Source: Colocasia esculenta
Lineage: Eukaryota > Streptophyta > Magnoliopsida > Alismatales > Araceae
Direction of reading: 5' to 3'
Assembly: GCA_014218235.1 (NCBI GenBank)
Contig: CM024756.1
Location: 77,684,152 to 77,748,151, forward strand
DNA length: 64,000 bases
Numbering within the stretch: the stretch's first letter is position 1; each line of letters starts with the position of its first letter. The translations under genes were made by a program, and so were the position numbers. The notes under the pieces are model-generated. The model worked only from the letters and a program-made list of their open reading frames with translations. It was not told where the DNA came from and ran no database searches. Below, in pieces: positions 35,090 to 48,029 of the stretch.

Positions 35090-36205
35090 TTTTACTGTTA
35101 CTGTCTACCATCACCGTTATCGTTATTGTTACCTTCATTGCTACTGTTATTGTTTACCATCACCGTTATCATTCCTATTACTGATACCATTACTGCCATC
35201 ATTGCTGTTGTTAGCCAAATGGACACTGCTATCATAGGTGTTCTACTGGAGTCGTACTATAGAAATTCCCCTATCGGAAAGCTCATATTGTTTACTGACT
35301 TCCTACTACGGTTTGGGCACTGTGTCTGGTTTAAAACAGACACCTCCATCATTGGAAGTGACTGGAACCGTACTATAGCAATGCCCCTATAGAAAAGTTC
35401 AATACTGTACAACACCTCGAGGGCAACGGGGTGAAATCCTGGAGGTGGAAAATTACCACTTGCATATGGTGGAGAGAGCTTCTCCCAGTTCTACATAGCA
35501 ACGAAGACCTATCACTCATTCTCTATGTGATAGTGTACTGTACTGACTAACTGGCCTTCTATTGATAGTTAGGGCAATGTGTCTGGCTTAACACTACTAC
35601 TTCTACTAACTGCCACTGCCACTACTACTGCTATTGTCACTATTACTTCCACTACTGTCATTACTACTGCTGTTGTCACTGCTACTACTATTGTCACTGT
35701 TACTACCACTGCCACTGCTACTGTCATTGCTACTACTATTGCCACTGCCACTGCTATTGTCATTGCTACTGCTATTGCCACTGCTACTAACACTGCTATT
35801 ACTATCGTCACCACTTTTTTTGTATTCCTACCATTATTACTGTTTTCTACCATTGATTCTACCGCCATTTCTATTACTACTATTGTGACCATTACCACTA
35901 TTATTACTACCATTGATTCTACCATTATTACTTCTATTACTATTGTTGTCACTCTTACCATTACCATTACTACCATTGTTTTTATTCCCACCGTTATTAC
36001 TGTTTCCTACCATTGATTCTACCGCCATTTCTATTACTACTATTATGACCATTACCACTATTATTACTACCACTATTACTTCTATTACTCTTATGATCAC
36101 TGTTATCAATACTATTTTAGTTATTATAGCTATTACTAATACTATTCCTAATACCGTTACCTTTATCGCTGCTGATTCTACCACCGTCTATATATGTATA
36201 TTACC
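35090..36205 (+). repeat. Degenerate triplet-repeat tracts in solo LTR I
   Basis: Two tracts (about 35090-35215 and 35585-36205) made almost only of ACT, ATT, ACC and related triplets. All frames are open or give Leu/Thr/Ile runs, so the apparent proteins are artefacts. A segment near 35835-35900 is repeated at 36000-36070, indicating internal duplication. Confidence 0.88.
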
Positions 36206-38582
36206 ATGATTATTTTTAAAATATGCTATGGTGTAGGTTGTGAATTTGGAATTCCTAGTTATTTGCTGGGTCTATTCTATAGACTCCTCTTCTTAATATT
36301 CAGGTGAAGCTGAGGTTCAAGAATAAGGAAGTGGCAAGACTTGGTTCGGATCATGAGAAGTAGAGATTGCTTGGGTTCTAGAAATGGGTGATATCATAGC
36401 TTGGAAGGAATAAATGTAATATTGAACCTTAGTTATTAGGTAATTGTACTGGCTCAGATATGGACAACATTCATTTTCTTATATACTTGTCTTATTTGTT
36501 CTTTTAATTATAAGACATGAATGTAAAAGTTGATGGTGATATTGCTTTCATTCTATTTCCATTTGTCATCAAAGATTCCACCCTGATGTCCGACATTGTT
36601 GGGGTCTTTTGCCCTGTAGCGTCTCCCTTTTGTCCGACGTGGGTCGGTATGGCCGTACCGAGTTAGAGCGGGTCGTTACACGTACATTGCTCGTGGATGG
36701 AGTGAGTGTGGAGCTTGGAGGGAGGAGGAGGTGGCCATGCACACTATAAGACACCAACTGGTTGACTCTTCGTTTTGAGGCAGGGACCCTCAACTTTCCC
36801 CCCTAGTTTTATCACGCTAGGACCACCTTCCCCTTCTCCAAGCCTTGTAGAATCCATGCTAGGTATGTATGCATGATTTAGATTTCCTTGAGTTTGTTTG
36901 GGGATTGTGGGATTGAGTGATTTCATGATGTGCATGCGAGGTTTCATGATGTTGATCCTTCACATTAGCATGCATGGGTGTGAATGAGGGTGGTTTGTAC
37001 TCCTAGCATGTGTATTGATGGTTATCCATGCTCCCCTCCCCTTGTGTTTTGGGGTGTTTTTGGAGGTCTTAGGTAGGCACCCAGTCTTCTATCTATGGTC
37101 GTGAGAAGGTCCTTATCGTGACCCAGAAAGCGACACAGCCCCCGTCGCCTCTTGGTCTGGTCATGACACCCTTCTTGTCTTATTCTGGTTACGACTGGCG
37201 GTGCGTCACCTTCTGACCATACCTTCTGGTTGGGTAGCGATACCTTGTCTATCGCTTTTGGTTGAGATAGGGGGTGTGTCGCCTTTTGACCCAGGCCGCG
37301 ACAGGCAAGGTTTCACATTTAGGTTGTGATTACCACTGTGTTGCCTCCTCTGAGAAAGCGACAGTGACCCTATCGCCTTCTCAGACATAGAGTGACTAGC
37401 GACCTATTCCGAGTTCTTTCCACTACGTCTCTATTTGCTTAGCACCTATGTTGTTCCTAGCACGGTCTTGCACTAGACGTTTGCCCAGTGCTTGGAAGTA
37501 GAGGGCTTGTCTTAGAGATTGTAACCATTACCTGGGACCCCCCATCCCCACGTGCCGGTTGAGGGAGTTGTCCAGGTGGCGTGCATGCTCGAGTTATAGA
37601 CTCTGGTAGCTGAGGGAAAAAGGGTGGGGACAACGGTGTAGAGTCGGTTGCAGAGCTTTTTTGGTTGGTCTGGGACGCTGAAGTGGTTTGGTTTTTCTTC
37701 CAGTGCAGATTAGCTAGTCCTTCTCACTAGCTCACTCTACGTGGTTCCAGTACCGTCTAGAGGGGCTAGGCGTGGGACCGTAGTAGGACAAACTACGGTA
37801 GTTGTGTGGTTACTTTAGTTCCGCGGTCTCACTTTGATGGTAGGTGGCAGACCCGGACTGGTGGCCGAGGGTAAGGCAAGTCGCTAGTGTGTCTGTCCAG
37901 AAAGTTTCCTCTATCTGTGTTTGTAGCCTTGGGGTTTGTTCTCGTGCCATGGTTATACGAGTTTTCGGTCCCGACGTGTTTAGATCAATGGCCGTGTAGT
38001 TTACTTTCCGCTTCTGCACTTATTCTGTTAGTAGAATAGATTGTCTTACTTACTTTCTGTTAAACATATATCTATTCTACTATAGTTGTTAGAACCAGTG
38101 GGAGATTGGTAGTCCCTAGTGGGCTTCTTCGTGAAGCTTATTCCCTCTCTTTCAGGTGAGACTTCACAGCTACACTTTCTGAGGCATGTAGAGGAGACAT
38201 GGTCATAGTAGACAGCATTGCCCTTGAGCAGGGTTCCCCTGTGCTTCTTGGTTCTTCACCCTCGAGGTATGCCCCTTAGGGATCTGTTATCCCCTCTTTT
38301 TAGCACGTGTACTTTGTTACTTGGGACTGTACTAGACTCGTACTTTGTGGTGGACACTTTCCTTTACTTGTTAGCACATTTCACGTGCTTGTTGTCGCCA
38401 TTTAATTCCTTTAAATATTTTGTTAGATTAGTCAATTAGCCCTTCTGGGTCTTCGGGCCATGGGTGGCGGTACCGATGGTCGGATTCTTAGTGGGAGTCG
38501 GGGGTACGAGCGTCAGGGCCATTACAGATCATGTGCTCAAAGTTGACACGCTAACAATATTCTTTTATCGCTAGAAGAAAAA

Positions 38583-38589
38583 TTATATA
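38583..38589 (-). promoter_or_regulatory. TATA box of LTR K
   Basis: TATATAA on the minus strand, 81 bp downstream of the first TCGA of the K array at 38670. Confidence 0.5.
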
Positions 38590-38669
38590 GTGTGTTGATG
38601 CACCTTGTGCACTGCATCAACCCACATTAGTATTAGTTGATTAATTCCCAACATAATTCATCAGCTGTG

Positions 38670-38770
38670 TCGACCTAATGACAGACTTGCGTCGGCCTCC
38701 TTCATTTATCTTTAGAACTAGCTCACTGGATAGAATCACCTGTGTCGACCTGATGGCAGACTTGTGTCGA
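38670..38770 (-). repeat. Palindrome array of LTR K, left part
   Basis: TCGA/TCGG cores at 38670 and 38692 and at 38745 and 38767: two pairs 22 bp apart, repeating at 75 bp. If J is removed, the next pair (54862 and 54884) falls 74 bp further on, so the array was continuous before J inserted. Confidence 0.88.
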
Positions 38771-40293
38771 CCTTCTTCGCTTGTGTCACGCCCCAATATT
38801 TAGCAGCGGAATAAATACCGGGAGGCGTGCACGATACAAATAGATGTATCACAGTTGAGTAACGCAGAGTAACAATTACATATAAGCACACATTTCAGAT
38901 CATAATAACATCATCAAAGGTACTCTTTATTCCATTTCAATCCACTAGTTAAAACTTTACATAGAAAGAACTCACTGAAAAGGTTTCATATTCAAATAAT
39001 AATGTTTCTCTAATACATCGACTACTCAAATGTCTATTTCTAAACTGTCAACTCCTCATATAGCGGGTGCTCATCACTCTTGCCCGGCCCATCAGACTCC
39101 ACTGGTTCATCATCACTATCTGAAAAGGGCAGGATGATAGGGTGAGCGAACTAGCTCAGTAGGATTTACATATCAATATTGTTCGGCCACTAGTATACAT
39201 GATTAACATTTTAAATAGGAAGATATGCACATGAATATGATGACAATGTATGCAATACTAACAGATTGAATAGCAGAATAGAACGGATATCATATCAGAT
39301 CAAATGTCGAGTTGCATATACAATGAACAGATATTTCAATAGTAGAATCGTATCAAAAGAGATTGGCTATTTTCATACAGATATCATGCATTAACATGAT
39401 CAGACGTATCATATCAAATCTTATCATATCATATCAAATCAAACTTATCATATCAAACAAAGGCACAATTTTCATAACTCTTACATATAGGATCAGTGCC
39501 ATTGCACGCACCACAAGTCCATACTCTCGCGGTTAATAAGTACGTTGGGGCGCTCCTCCCCAGGACCAGACAGGGCCCCTATTGCATAGGCATTGGTCAA
39601 ATGGACCGAGTCCCAAATGTGCCGAACAAACATATTCATATTATGGCCACAGAGTTTCAATGACAAGCTCGTAGTAAAAGGAACATATCATTCATAGAGT
39701 CAAGGTATGACAAATAGCTCAAGAGAACAAAAGGCAGTATAACGACGTATCATGTTTCATAATCCATTAATGTCTTGACATGAGGATGTTTCTAAAGACA
39801 GATCGTATACAGGACATGTGCTTTCTATCTCCAGGGTACTTCATGGTACAGCCAGCTCGGCATCTATGTGGAAATCCATAGAGAGCGGAGACTTACGGAG
39901 GTCTTAAGGAAAAGGTCGCTAGTCTACCAATTCAGAATAACCGGCATAGAGCTCCCAATTCCCCAAGAAGGGTGTGCCTACACGTGCAAATGTGTAAGTC
40001 ACGAGTCACGGATCTTTCCTAGCATGCATGCATATGGACAAATAATTAATGGAACACCGGAAAGCATGTACTATTGAAACTCATGTGCAAATCATGATAT
40101 TAACTTCAATAACAAGTCCATACTAACATGTATTCATCCCCATATTCACATCAAATTCTTATCATTTCAATTGACAATAGGCAAGATCACAAGATAATCC
40201 AATGAACATAAGGATAATCACATTCACACATTAGAATCATATTCGTATCATTACCATTTTTCAATGGGTTGATTTCTTTTAGGTCCATGTATA

Positions 40294-40300
40294 CTATATA
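40294..40300 (-). promoter_or_regulatory. TATA-like box of LTR J
   Basis: TATATAG on the minus strand, 72 bp downstream of the J palindrome array. Confidence 0.4.
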
Positions 40301-40371
40301 ACATCATGCACATGTTAATAGACATCATGTAATGATCAGACCTCAGATATGCAATTTTTTTGCAAGGGTAG

Positions 40372-40616
40372 TGTCGACACACCCCTTACTGGTGTCGACA
40401 CAATGCTTCAAACACAAGGCAAAATAATGCAGAACTGGTCAAGTAGTGTGGACACTAGATCAGGTAGTGTCGACACTAGAGACATTCCCAGAAAACCTTT
40501 TGTGCCAATCTGGGACAATGTGTCGACACTAGATCAAGTAGTGTCGACATTAGAGGCCTTCCCAGAACACCTTTTGGGCTAATTTGGGACAGTGTGTCGA
40601 CACTAGATCAAGTAGT
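40372..40616 (-). repeat. Phased palindrome array of LTR J
   Basis: TGTCGACA (or the TGTGGACA variant) starts at 40372/40393, 40447/40468, 40521/40542 and 40595/40616. All four pairs are exactly 21 bp apart, and the pairs repeat every 74-75 bp. The last palindrome is completed by 53450-53456 across element B. Unit sequences closely match the array of LTR B in reverse orientation. Confidence 0.93.
40612..40616. other. Target-site duplication, left copy (element B)
   Basis: GTAGT before LTR start TGTAGGATC; the identical GTAGT follows the other LTR at 53445-53449. Confidence 0.95.
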
Positions 40617-42261
40617 TGTAGGATCGAGAAAAGTGTGGAGAAGATCTAGAAGGGGGGGGGGTTGTATAGATCTAGGCCAACTATTGCGGAAGCTTAACCA
40701 ATTTAGAAAAAATCTTGAATCAAAGACAAACTGAAAACAAATTTCACAGATCTGAAGATGATTAAGTGGGTTGTGCAATCGGAGTGTGTGAACAAGTTAA
40801 TTAGATATGAATTCGAAAGATCATATGCATGCATCTAATGCAACTAGAATTCAAACCACAATCAAACCACTGCACAGAGAATTTAGGTGGTTCGGAAATC
40901 ACACCATGTGATTCCTACATCCACCCCTCACACAGTGAGGATCCACTAACAAACTTGGGTACACCACACCCACTGGACCTAACAACTCCAACAACCTGAG
41001 TTTACAACTCACACAACCTCTAGAGCAAGACTACTCTACAAACCTGAGCAAGACTGCTCAACCACAACCTGAGTACACGACTCAGAAACCACTGAGCGCA
41101 AAGGCTCACAGACAACTTGCTAGAAAGAAATACAAGATTCAGATCCTCTAGCAATAGGTCTGATCTTCCAAGAGTTAATTCAAGAGACTTATGCATCAAC
41201 TTATGTACAATCTCAGAATCACTCAGAAGAGAAAAGGGAAAATGAAGAATTGTATGATAGTCTCTTCTCTTCAGATGTACTCCTTGTAGAAGGTTGAATT
41301 GTGAAGAATCTTGAGTCCTTGAAGTTCCTGGCTGATACTCTGCACTTTGAGCTTTGGGATCTTCTTGAAGTCTTCTCAATCGACTGCTTCCACTTGGTCT
41401 GCTTCTTGAAGTGATCCAATTGCATCTTCAGTGATCAAACTCCACTTCTCATGCTTGGACAGATGAGAATTGGATTGAGGAATCACCAGGAGAGCAAGAA
41501 CAGGGAGGAGAACTCTTCTTGCTGCCAAAAGGATTTCTGGAGGGCTCTGAAAAGGGTTCTCTAAGGTTGGATGGCCAATAGGAGGGTATTTATACCCCAA
41601 ATAGTAAATGTACCCTTGGGGGTCGTGGGCACATGATCCAAGGCCGATCCACCCATTCCTTAGGGTGCCACGTGTCCAGGATAGACTTTAAGTCACAAAG
41701 TTTCCGCAGTGTGTCGACTTGACTTGATCTAGTGTCGACACACTATCCCAGACTGGCAGACTGACTTCCCTGGGAGAGGTCTCTAGTGTCGACACCACTT
41801 CATCTCATGTCGACACACTGGTGAATACTGCAAAATAGGCCTTCTGGGAGAAGTCTCTAGTATCGACACCATCTGAATTAGTGTCGACACACTGTCCAGG
41901 CCTGTTGAGAAGGGTCACTGGGAAACTGGGTCTAGTGTCGACTGACTTCATCTAGTGTTGACACTACTTGACCATTTCTTCATCTTTTGGCTTAGGACTT
42001 GGAGCATTTGTTCACACCAGTATGGGGTGTTGTCGACACTACCCTTGAAGAAATTGTATGTCCCAAAGAAATAAACATATAAATCATTAGTCCATTGATT
42101 TATCATGAATATAAATGATAAAATGTTGGAAACATGCTTTTTAAATGTGGTCATAACATGTGTGGTGCATCTAACATGTTCCAATTTTTGTGCATTGAAA
42201 TCACACCCTGTCATCATCAAAATATGAGGGGAAAAGAATTGTCTTCACACTCAACCCAACA
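40617..42261 (-). repeat. 3' LTR of element B (1645 bp)
   Basis: The plus strand runs from TGTAGGATC to ACCCAACA and aligns throughout with 51801-53444. A TATA box (TATAAATA on the minus strand) lies at 41587-41594. The palindrome array spans about 41712-42040; its first pair (41712, 41733) is intact here but mutated in the other LTR. Confidence 0.94.
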
Positions 42262-42263
42262 AT

Positions 42264-42274
42264 CTCCCCTTTTG
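42264..42274 (-). other. Polypurine tract of element B
   Basis: The minus strand reads AAAAGGGGAGA, two bases from the LTR end. Confidence 0.88.
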
Positions 42275-42599
42275 ATGATGGCAACATTAAGTTCATATGA
42301 AAATTCAAGGTTCAATGAAATGTGATTTTAAGCTTTTTAGTTACTCAATCACTCAATTGAAAGACATTGATAAACATGAGCATGTTTCATTTCCTTTTTA
42401 TTTATTCACACTGTCAAAGACCTTTGAAAATATTTTAGTAACATTTGAAATTTGCACACATTAGAGACACATTGTTACTAATGAACTATTTTCACAAAGA
42501 CCAAGCAGCTTGACAAGCATCCATTCATTCATGACACTCATTCATAATTCAATCACATTCAAGAAAAAGATGTTTCTTTTCATTTCATCAAAAAAAAGT

Positions 42600-44652
42600 C
42601 ATTTCATTCACAAAGAAGGAAACATTTCAGAAAATTTTTACAATCGACCAAATAGAAAAAAAAACATCATTCCAAAATAAACTTTCTATCTTTCTCCCCT
42701 TTGACATCATCAAAATAAGATACATTAGCAGGAGGAGGTGGAGGAATAGGAAGTAGAATGGCTTCAATGGACTTAAGTCTGGAGTCCATAGCATGAAGGC
42801 TTGCATGAAGTTGCTTCTGCATGGTTGAAAGTCTAGTGTGAACAATTCTTCTAGCTGTTGACTATTATCAGACATTGTGTACTGAAGTGTGGACAAGTCA
42901 ACTGAAGAAGGTTGTGCACTAGAAGATGAACTGCCAAGACCATATTTGTTGATGTTCTTCAGCTCCTTCTTGAGATCAGTCATTTCACTGTCAATGTGAG
43001 CTGACAGATTTTCATGCTTTCCAAGTCATCAACCAAATGAGCAAATGATAATCTTGTCTTGGAAATCTAGATCATGTCTCCTTGGTGTTGAATACATCAG
43101 CCTGGGAATTTGCCAAAATTCCCTGAAGGACCATTTCCAAATTATCTTGATGTTCTTCAGCTCAATAGAAGCATCTGCCAGGGTTCCAATCAACCTATTA
43201 AACCTTGGACTGCATGGTCTGAGGATGGTTTTTGCTCAATGAATTTTGCAGACATTGTATTCTCCAACCTCTGTACCTTCAATTCAAAACTCTCTGACAT
43301 GTGCTGAATAGAAGTGTTGAAGGCATCAAATTTTTCATTCAGAAATGAGTATAGTTCTGGTGGTACAGAAGGTCCACCAAAAGCATAGGATGTTTGAACT
43401 TGAGGTTGGGGAGTGAAAGTAGGAGTATCCTCGGCAAGATGTGTGGGTGAAGAGTTGTGAAAGGAGGAGTGAGAGGTGTATCCTGGGGTAGTTGAAGTGC
43501 AGGTTCAATGTGAGGCTGATCCTCAGGAGCTAGAGGCTGTCCTTTGGAATTTGAGGCTGGTCCTCATTAGCTGGAGGCTGGTCCTCAGGAGGTGGTATCA
43601 CTGCCTCTGGAGCCTCAGGAACTTGGGCCTCAACAACTACTGACCCTCTCTTCACTTGGTCACCCTCAAGCCTAAATCACATAAACTTTTGAACTTGCTT
43701 GAAACAGTAGATATTGGATTGGGAATCGACTGAGATTTCTCATTAACTAGCGACACACCAAAAGGCTTAAAAATTGGAGTCAAATGGGCAGCATAGGGAA
43801 GAGACCTATGGAGGTCTTTCCTGGTTGTCTTAGAAATAATTGGTACATTATGACATGGAGATGACCTTGATGTTCTTTTTAATGCAATAGATGACAAACC
43901 TTGAATATCCGTGAGTCTATCCCTTCCACCACCTTGACGTGTGATGATAGTGGTGAGAATGTGATGGATAAGTCTCAACACAGGTGGAAAGGTGTTTGTG
44001 TTGAACTTGGTGACATGTCTGCCTTGGGATCAGACTCATCAGCTTGCAATCTAGTCAAGATATTGTAAACTTCGTGAAGATCAAACTCAAAACTGTGGTA
44101 ATTGGCTCCTCATCTGGAATTTTAAAGAGGGCGGCCTACTACTGTGGGCATATCAATCACAACACCTTCGACCTCATACTTTAACCGTCATCAGTGCATT
44201 CCAATTCATGTAGAATTCTTGTACAAGACGAGGATAAATGATCGAAATTCAGAGATAAAAGGTAACCAAGTCTGAAATGAGAAGAAACTGTGAATTTCTG
44301 GAAATGCAGCTGCTAACTGAGTATCCGCCAAATCAACTACCCTAGGTTTCAAAATCATCTTCCTTCACTAACCGACTTGGAAGGGGTGGCCTCAGAAGAT
44401 GAAGAGGACGATCCTCAGAAGCGTCAGGAGAGGAAACCAAAATCCTTCGTTTAGGGTTTGTGGACCCCTACCTCAAACAGAAGATGTTCTACCTCTCTTG
44501 GTAGAGGAAGGAGATGCAGAGGAAGGACTGGCTGCTCTGCAGGGTCATGGCGCCTCTTGCTTTTCCTCTCAGTAGGAGGTGCTTCTTTCGACGGAATGGG
44601 CCTAGCGGTGGCCTAGACCTTGCTCCACAGCGAGGGGCTGCTTGGGTGCCAT
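42600..44652 (-). pseudogene. Env-like third gene of element B, decayed
   Basis: SIRE/Maximus elements carry an extra gene between pol and the 3' LTR, often called env-like; its function is unproven. Here the likely start is the Met at 44652-44650 (MAPKQPLAVEQ); a stop follows after 16 codons. Open remnants follow at 43981-43652 and 42983-42627; the last has a Lys/Glu-rich segment followed by SSSSSAQPSS. I cannot show a transmembrane or surface-protein fold. The assignment rests on position and on similarity of layout to the tail of element M. Confidence 0.55.
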
Positions 44653-46340
44653 GGAAGCAAGAGAGAGTGGAAGAGCAGAGGATGGAGAGGAAGAAATGAA
44701 AGGAAGAAGACAAGGAAGGGTTGGAGGAGGGAAGAAGGTGGAATGGTTGCCGGATTCAAAGGGGGACGACCATGGGGTCGACCTGCATAGAAAAAGGGTT
44801 TCAAAGGTGCAGTGTCCCGCAGGAACAGGAAAAACCTTAACCGGCGCCCAACCTTGAATCACCCTGGGTGGGTATGTGTCGACACTAGAAGAGGTTAGTG
44901 TCGACCTGGCTGAAGAGTGTGTGACACTAGATGGGGTAGTGTCGACCTGGCCTGATGAAAAGTTGAGATGTGAAAATGGGAATTTTGGTGAACTTGGGAA
45001 CACTTTTAAAATGATAAATAATGGGTGGAATTAACATTTCAAGGATTTTTAAGAGGCCAAAAAATTCATTTGTCATATATTCAGAAATTCAACATAATTC
45101 AAGTTTTACACAACATCTAACAGGATATGATCATTCAGAGATTGAGCCATAAAATGATAATTTGAGGGATATAATACATCCAACAATCAACTACAAACTA
45201 CCATATTCTTCAAATTCAAAGAAATAAAAAAATCTTTTAGAGTGAAATCAAGTGTGTGAAAGTAAACAAGTTTTTGTAAAAACAACTTGATGATGGATAT
45301 GGATGATTCTTTTAAACAATTCTCCTTTGATAGACATTTTTGTTTTTTGAATCAGACTATGAAATGTGATAAATCTTGTTACTCAAGAACTAATACTTTT
45401 TACACATTAAAGTCTCTGGATACTAAAGATTTACCTATTAAGTCTCAAGGGGTAAATGATGACCTTTTGACATGAAAATATATGTTTATCAAACGCCAAT
45501 ATTTCCAGTTACTCAGTCATCATAAAAAAAGCATATATATTTTTTAAAGTATTTTGATTTTGAACCCCTTTAACAGAGATAGCAATAATGCCTCATGACA
45601 TACATGGCACTTCATTCATTGTGAAGGTGTGTAGTTTCTCAGCATATGTGTCATTACTCTGTTGAATTATGAGTTTGGAGAGTTTTGTAAGATTGAAATC
45701 ATTTAAATCCAACATCATTTGCAAACAAAGAAATATTTAAATTCAAACACATTATCTTTCAGTCTTTGAAAGAATTTGAATTTCCGTAGTTTTGAAGAAT
45801 AGATGAGAGTTGACAAAAAATATAGTAGATCACTCAAAGAATCATTTTGAGTCTCTAGTCATCTAAATGAGGATATCAGGCAAGGAAATTGATGTAATAC
45901 AAGAAGAGTGTTAAATTTTTTTTATAAAAGAAATGACTTGTGAATTCTCTAGCTCTCTTGAGATGAGAATTCCAATCACTTTTCATCAAACTAAAGATAT
46001 GCAAGTATTTGAAATCAGTAATGATTCTCTTTGAACAACAAAAGCTCCCACTCAACAATTACATTTTCATTTCTTGGTACTTGGCGGAGACACATACTCT
46101 CGTATAGTAAAAGTGTCCAGACAAGCATAACTTGTCCTTCTCCAAGTCACCATTTGATATACCAAGAAATTCAACACAATGTGAGGTGAAGAATCCATTG
46201 TCAAAAAGAAAAGCAAGTGAATAGAGAGAGATAAAGGATGATGATGATACTAAGAACTCCCCCTCAGAAAATGCCTAACACTCAACCCAAAACCAATGAG
46301 AGAGATCAAGAAAATGGACATTTACAAAGGCCAAGCTCTC
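44653..46340 (-). other. Non-coding spacer between pol and env-like gene of element B
   Basis: AT-rich from 45000 to 46300 with no gene that I can recognise. It includes one copy of the palindrome pair near 44879-44945. Confidence 0.6.
44879..44945 (-). repeat. Palindrome pairs upstream of the env-like gene of B
   Basis: TCGA cores at 44879 and 44901 (22 bp apart). A second pair has a decayed member (TGTGTGAC near 44919) and an intact core at 44942. This is the same word and spacing as in the LTRs, upstream of the Met at 44652. Confidence 0.75.
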
Positions 46341-47940
46341 TCCTCAAAGATGAGAATCTGTGTTAGGAAGAGGTTTGGTGAAGATGTCAGCAATTTGTTT
46401 TTCAGTTTCTATGAAGTGGAGTTCAAAGGATTTCTTTGCTACTTCATCTATGAAATGATGCCTAATTTCAATATGTTTTGTTCTTGAATGCTGAATTGGG
46501 TTTTTAGACAGATTTATGTCACTTGTGCTATCACATAGAATGGGCACACCTAACTCTTGGTTATAATCAAGAAGTTGATGTTTCACCCAATGAATTTGAG
46601 TTCCACATCTACCTGCTGCAACATACTAGTCTCTGCAGTTGATAGAGCAACTGAGTGTGCTTCTTAGAAGCCCAAGAGATTAGGCACCCACCTAAGTATA
46701 AACACAAGCCACTTGTGCTTTTTCTATCTAATTTACATCCAGCATAATCAGCATCACAATAGGCAATCAAATCTAACTTGCAACCAGCAGGATACCAAAT
46801 TCCAATATCACATGTTCCAACAAGATACTTGAAAATTCTTTTAACAGCTAACATGTGACTTTCTTAGGATTTGATTGAAATCTAGCACACAAAAACACAC
46901 ACTAAACTGAATATCAGGTCTAGAAGTTGTAGGATAGAGTAGAGATCTAATCATACCTCTGTATGTCTTTGGGTCTACTGACTTACCAAGTGAGTCTTCT
47001 TCTACTTAGCATTAATTGCAATGGGTGTGTTTGAATGCTTGAGGTTCTGGAAGTCAAACCTTTTCAGAAGTTCTTTGACATACTTGGTTTGACTGATGAA
47101 GATCCCCTCATGTGTTTGGTTAACCTGCAATCCCAAGAAAAACTGTAAGTCTCCCATTAAGCTCATTTCAAATTCAGTTTCATTTGATTTGAAAATTCAG
47201 TACACAGCTTTTATTGGTTGATCCAAATATTATGTCATCAACATAAATTTGGACTGCAATTATTTGTTTATTAACTATTTTTGTGAACAATGTTTGATCA
47301 ACATTTCCTCTAGAATATCCTTTTCAAGTAAAAAGGAACTCAAATAGTCATACCAAGCTCTTGGAGCTTGTTTAAGACCATAGAGAGCCTTATGAAGCTT
47401 GAAAACAGATTAGGATATTTTCATTTTCAAATCCTAGAGGTTGTTCAACAAAAACTTTTTCCTTTATGTATCCATTTAGAAAAGCACTTTTGACATCCAT
47501 TTGATAAACTTTAAATTTCATGGAGGATGCAAAAGCAAGGAAAATTCTAACAACTTCTAGTCTAGCTACAGGGGCATATGATTCTTCAAGTCAATTCCAA
47601 ATTCTTGATTGTACCCCTTTGCAACTAGCCTAGCTTTATTTCTAATGACTTGACCATTTTCATTCAATTTATTTCTGAAAACCCATCTAGTGCCAATGAC
47701 TGTTTGGTCACTAGGTCTAGGTACTAATTCCCATACTTGATTTCTTTCAAATTGATGAAGTTCATCATGCATTGCATTGATCCAATCAGAACTTAATAAA
47801 GCTTCATCAATTGACTTTGGTTCAATTTGGGAAATTAGAGCTAGTGGGTCTTCATCAATAACATGTAGAAATGATGATCTAGTCCTAACTCTATCATGCA
47901 AATTGCCAACCACATTTTCCAATGGGTGATCTCTCAAAAT
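46341..47940 (-). pseudogene. RT-RH: Reverse transcriptase and RNase H of element B
   Basis: Copia-type (RVT_2) polymerase. The N-terminal part at 47937-47566 includes WINAMHDELHQFERN, GTRWVFRNKL and KARLVAKGYNQE. The catalytic YVDD is intact at 47245-47234. RNase H is recognisable at 46854-46609 (YCDADYAGCKLDRKSTSG) and 46586-46344 (CDSTSDINLSKNPIQHSRTKHI, DIFTKPLP). At least three frameshifts separate these pieces. Pol ends near 46341. Confidence 0.9.
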
Positions 47941-48029
47941 TCTATGCTCTAAATTACCTGTTGAGGGGTACTTAAATCTGGAACAACATTACCTGATCCA
48001 CTTGAAGATGGTGACTGGATGTTCAAGTT

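Larger units (their letters stand above)
34027..36680 (+). repeat. Element I: solo gypsy LTR (2654 bp)
   Basis: Starts TGTGATGCCCCAG and ends GGGTCGTTACA, flanked by a perfect 5-bp duplication CGTAC (34022-34026 and 36681-36685). There is no interior, primer-binding site or second LTR, so this is a solo LTR left by unequal recombination. It interrupts the G LTR. It contains a 46-bp tandem repeat and about 1.1 kb of degenerate triplet repeats. The plus orientation is inferred from its TGTGATGCCCC start. Confidence 0.9.
33484..38526 (+). repeat. 3' LTR of chromovirus G, split by solo LTR I
   Basis: Starts TGTAACATTCTG at 33484 and ends GGCCATTACA at 38526. The two parts, 33484-34026 and 36686-38526, join at the CGTAC duplication to give about 2384 bp. 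They are homologous to the E LTR; compare the block CCTGGGACCCCCCATCC near 37530. A TATA box (CTATATATG) lies at 33857-33865, followed by a pyrimidine-rich stretch and the leader. 38527-38531 (GATCA) would be the outer duplication. Confidence 0.85.

Noticed and set aside
35579..36209. Open frames of 84-145 codons on both strands rich in Leu, Thr, Ile or Val
   Set aside because: Triplet-repeat DNA is open in all frames; these are not genes or membrane proteins.
33338..38526. G 3' LTR and solo LTR I as one long LTR of 3.2 kb ending at 36680
   Set aside because: The CGTAC duplication at 34022-34026 and 36681-36685 and the homology of both flanks to the E LTR show an insertion of a separate solo LTR.
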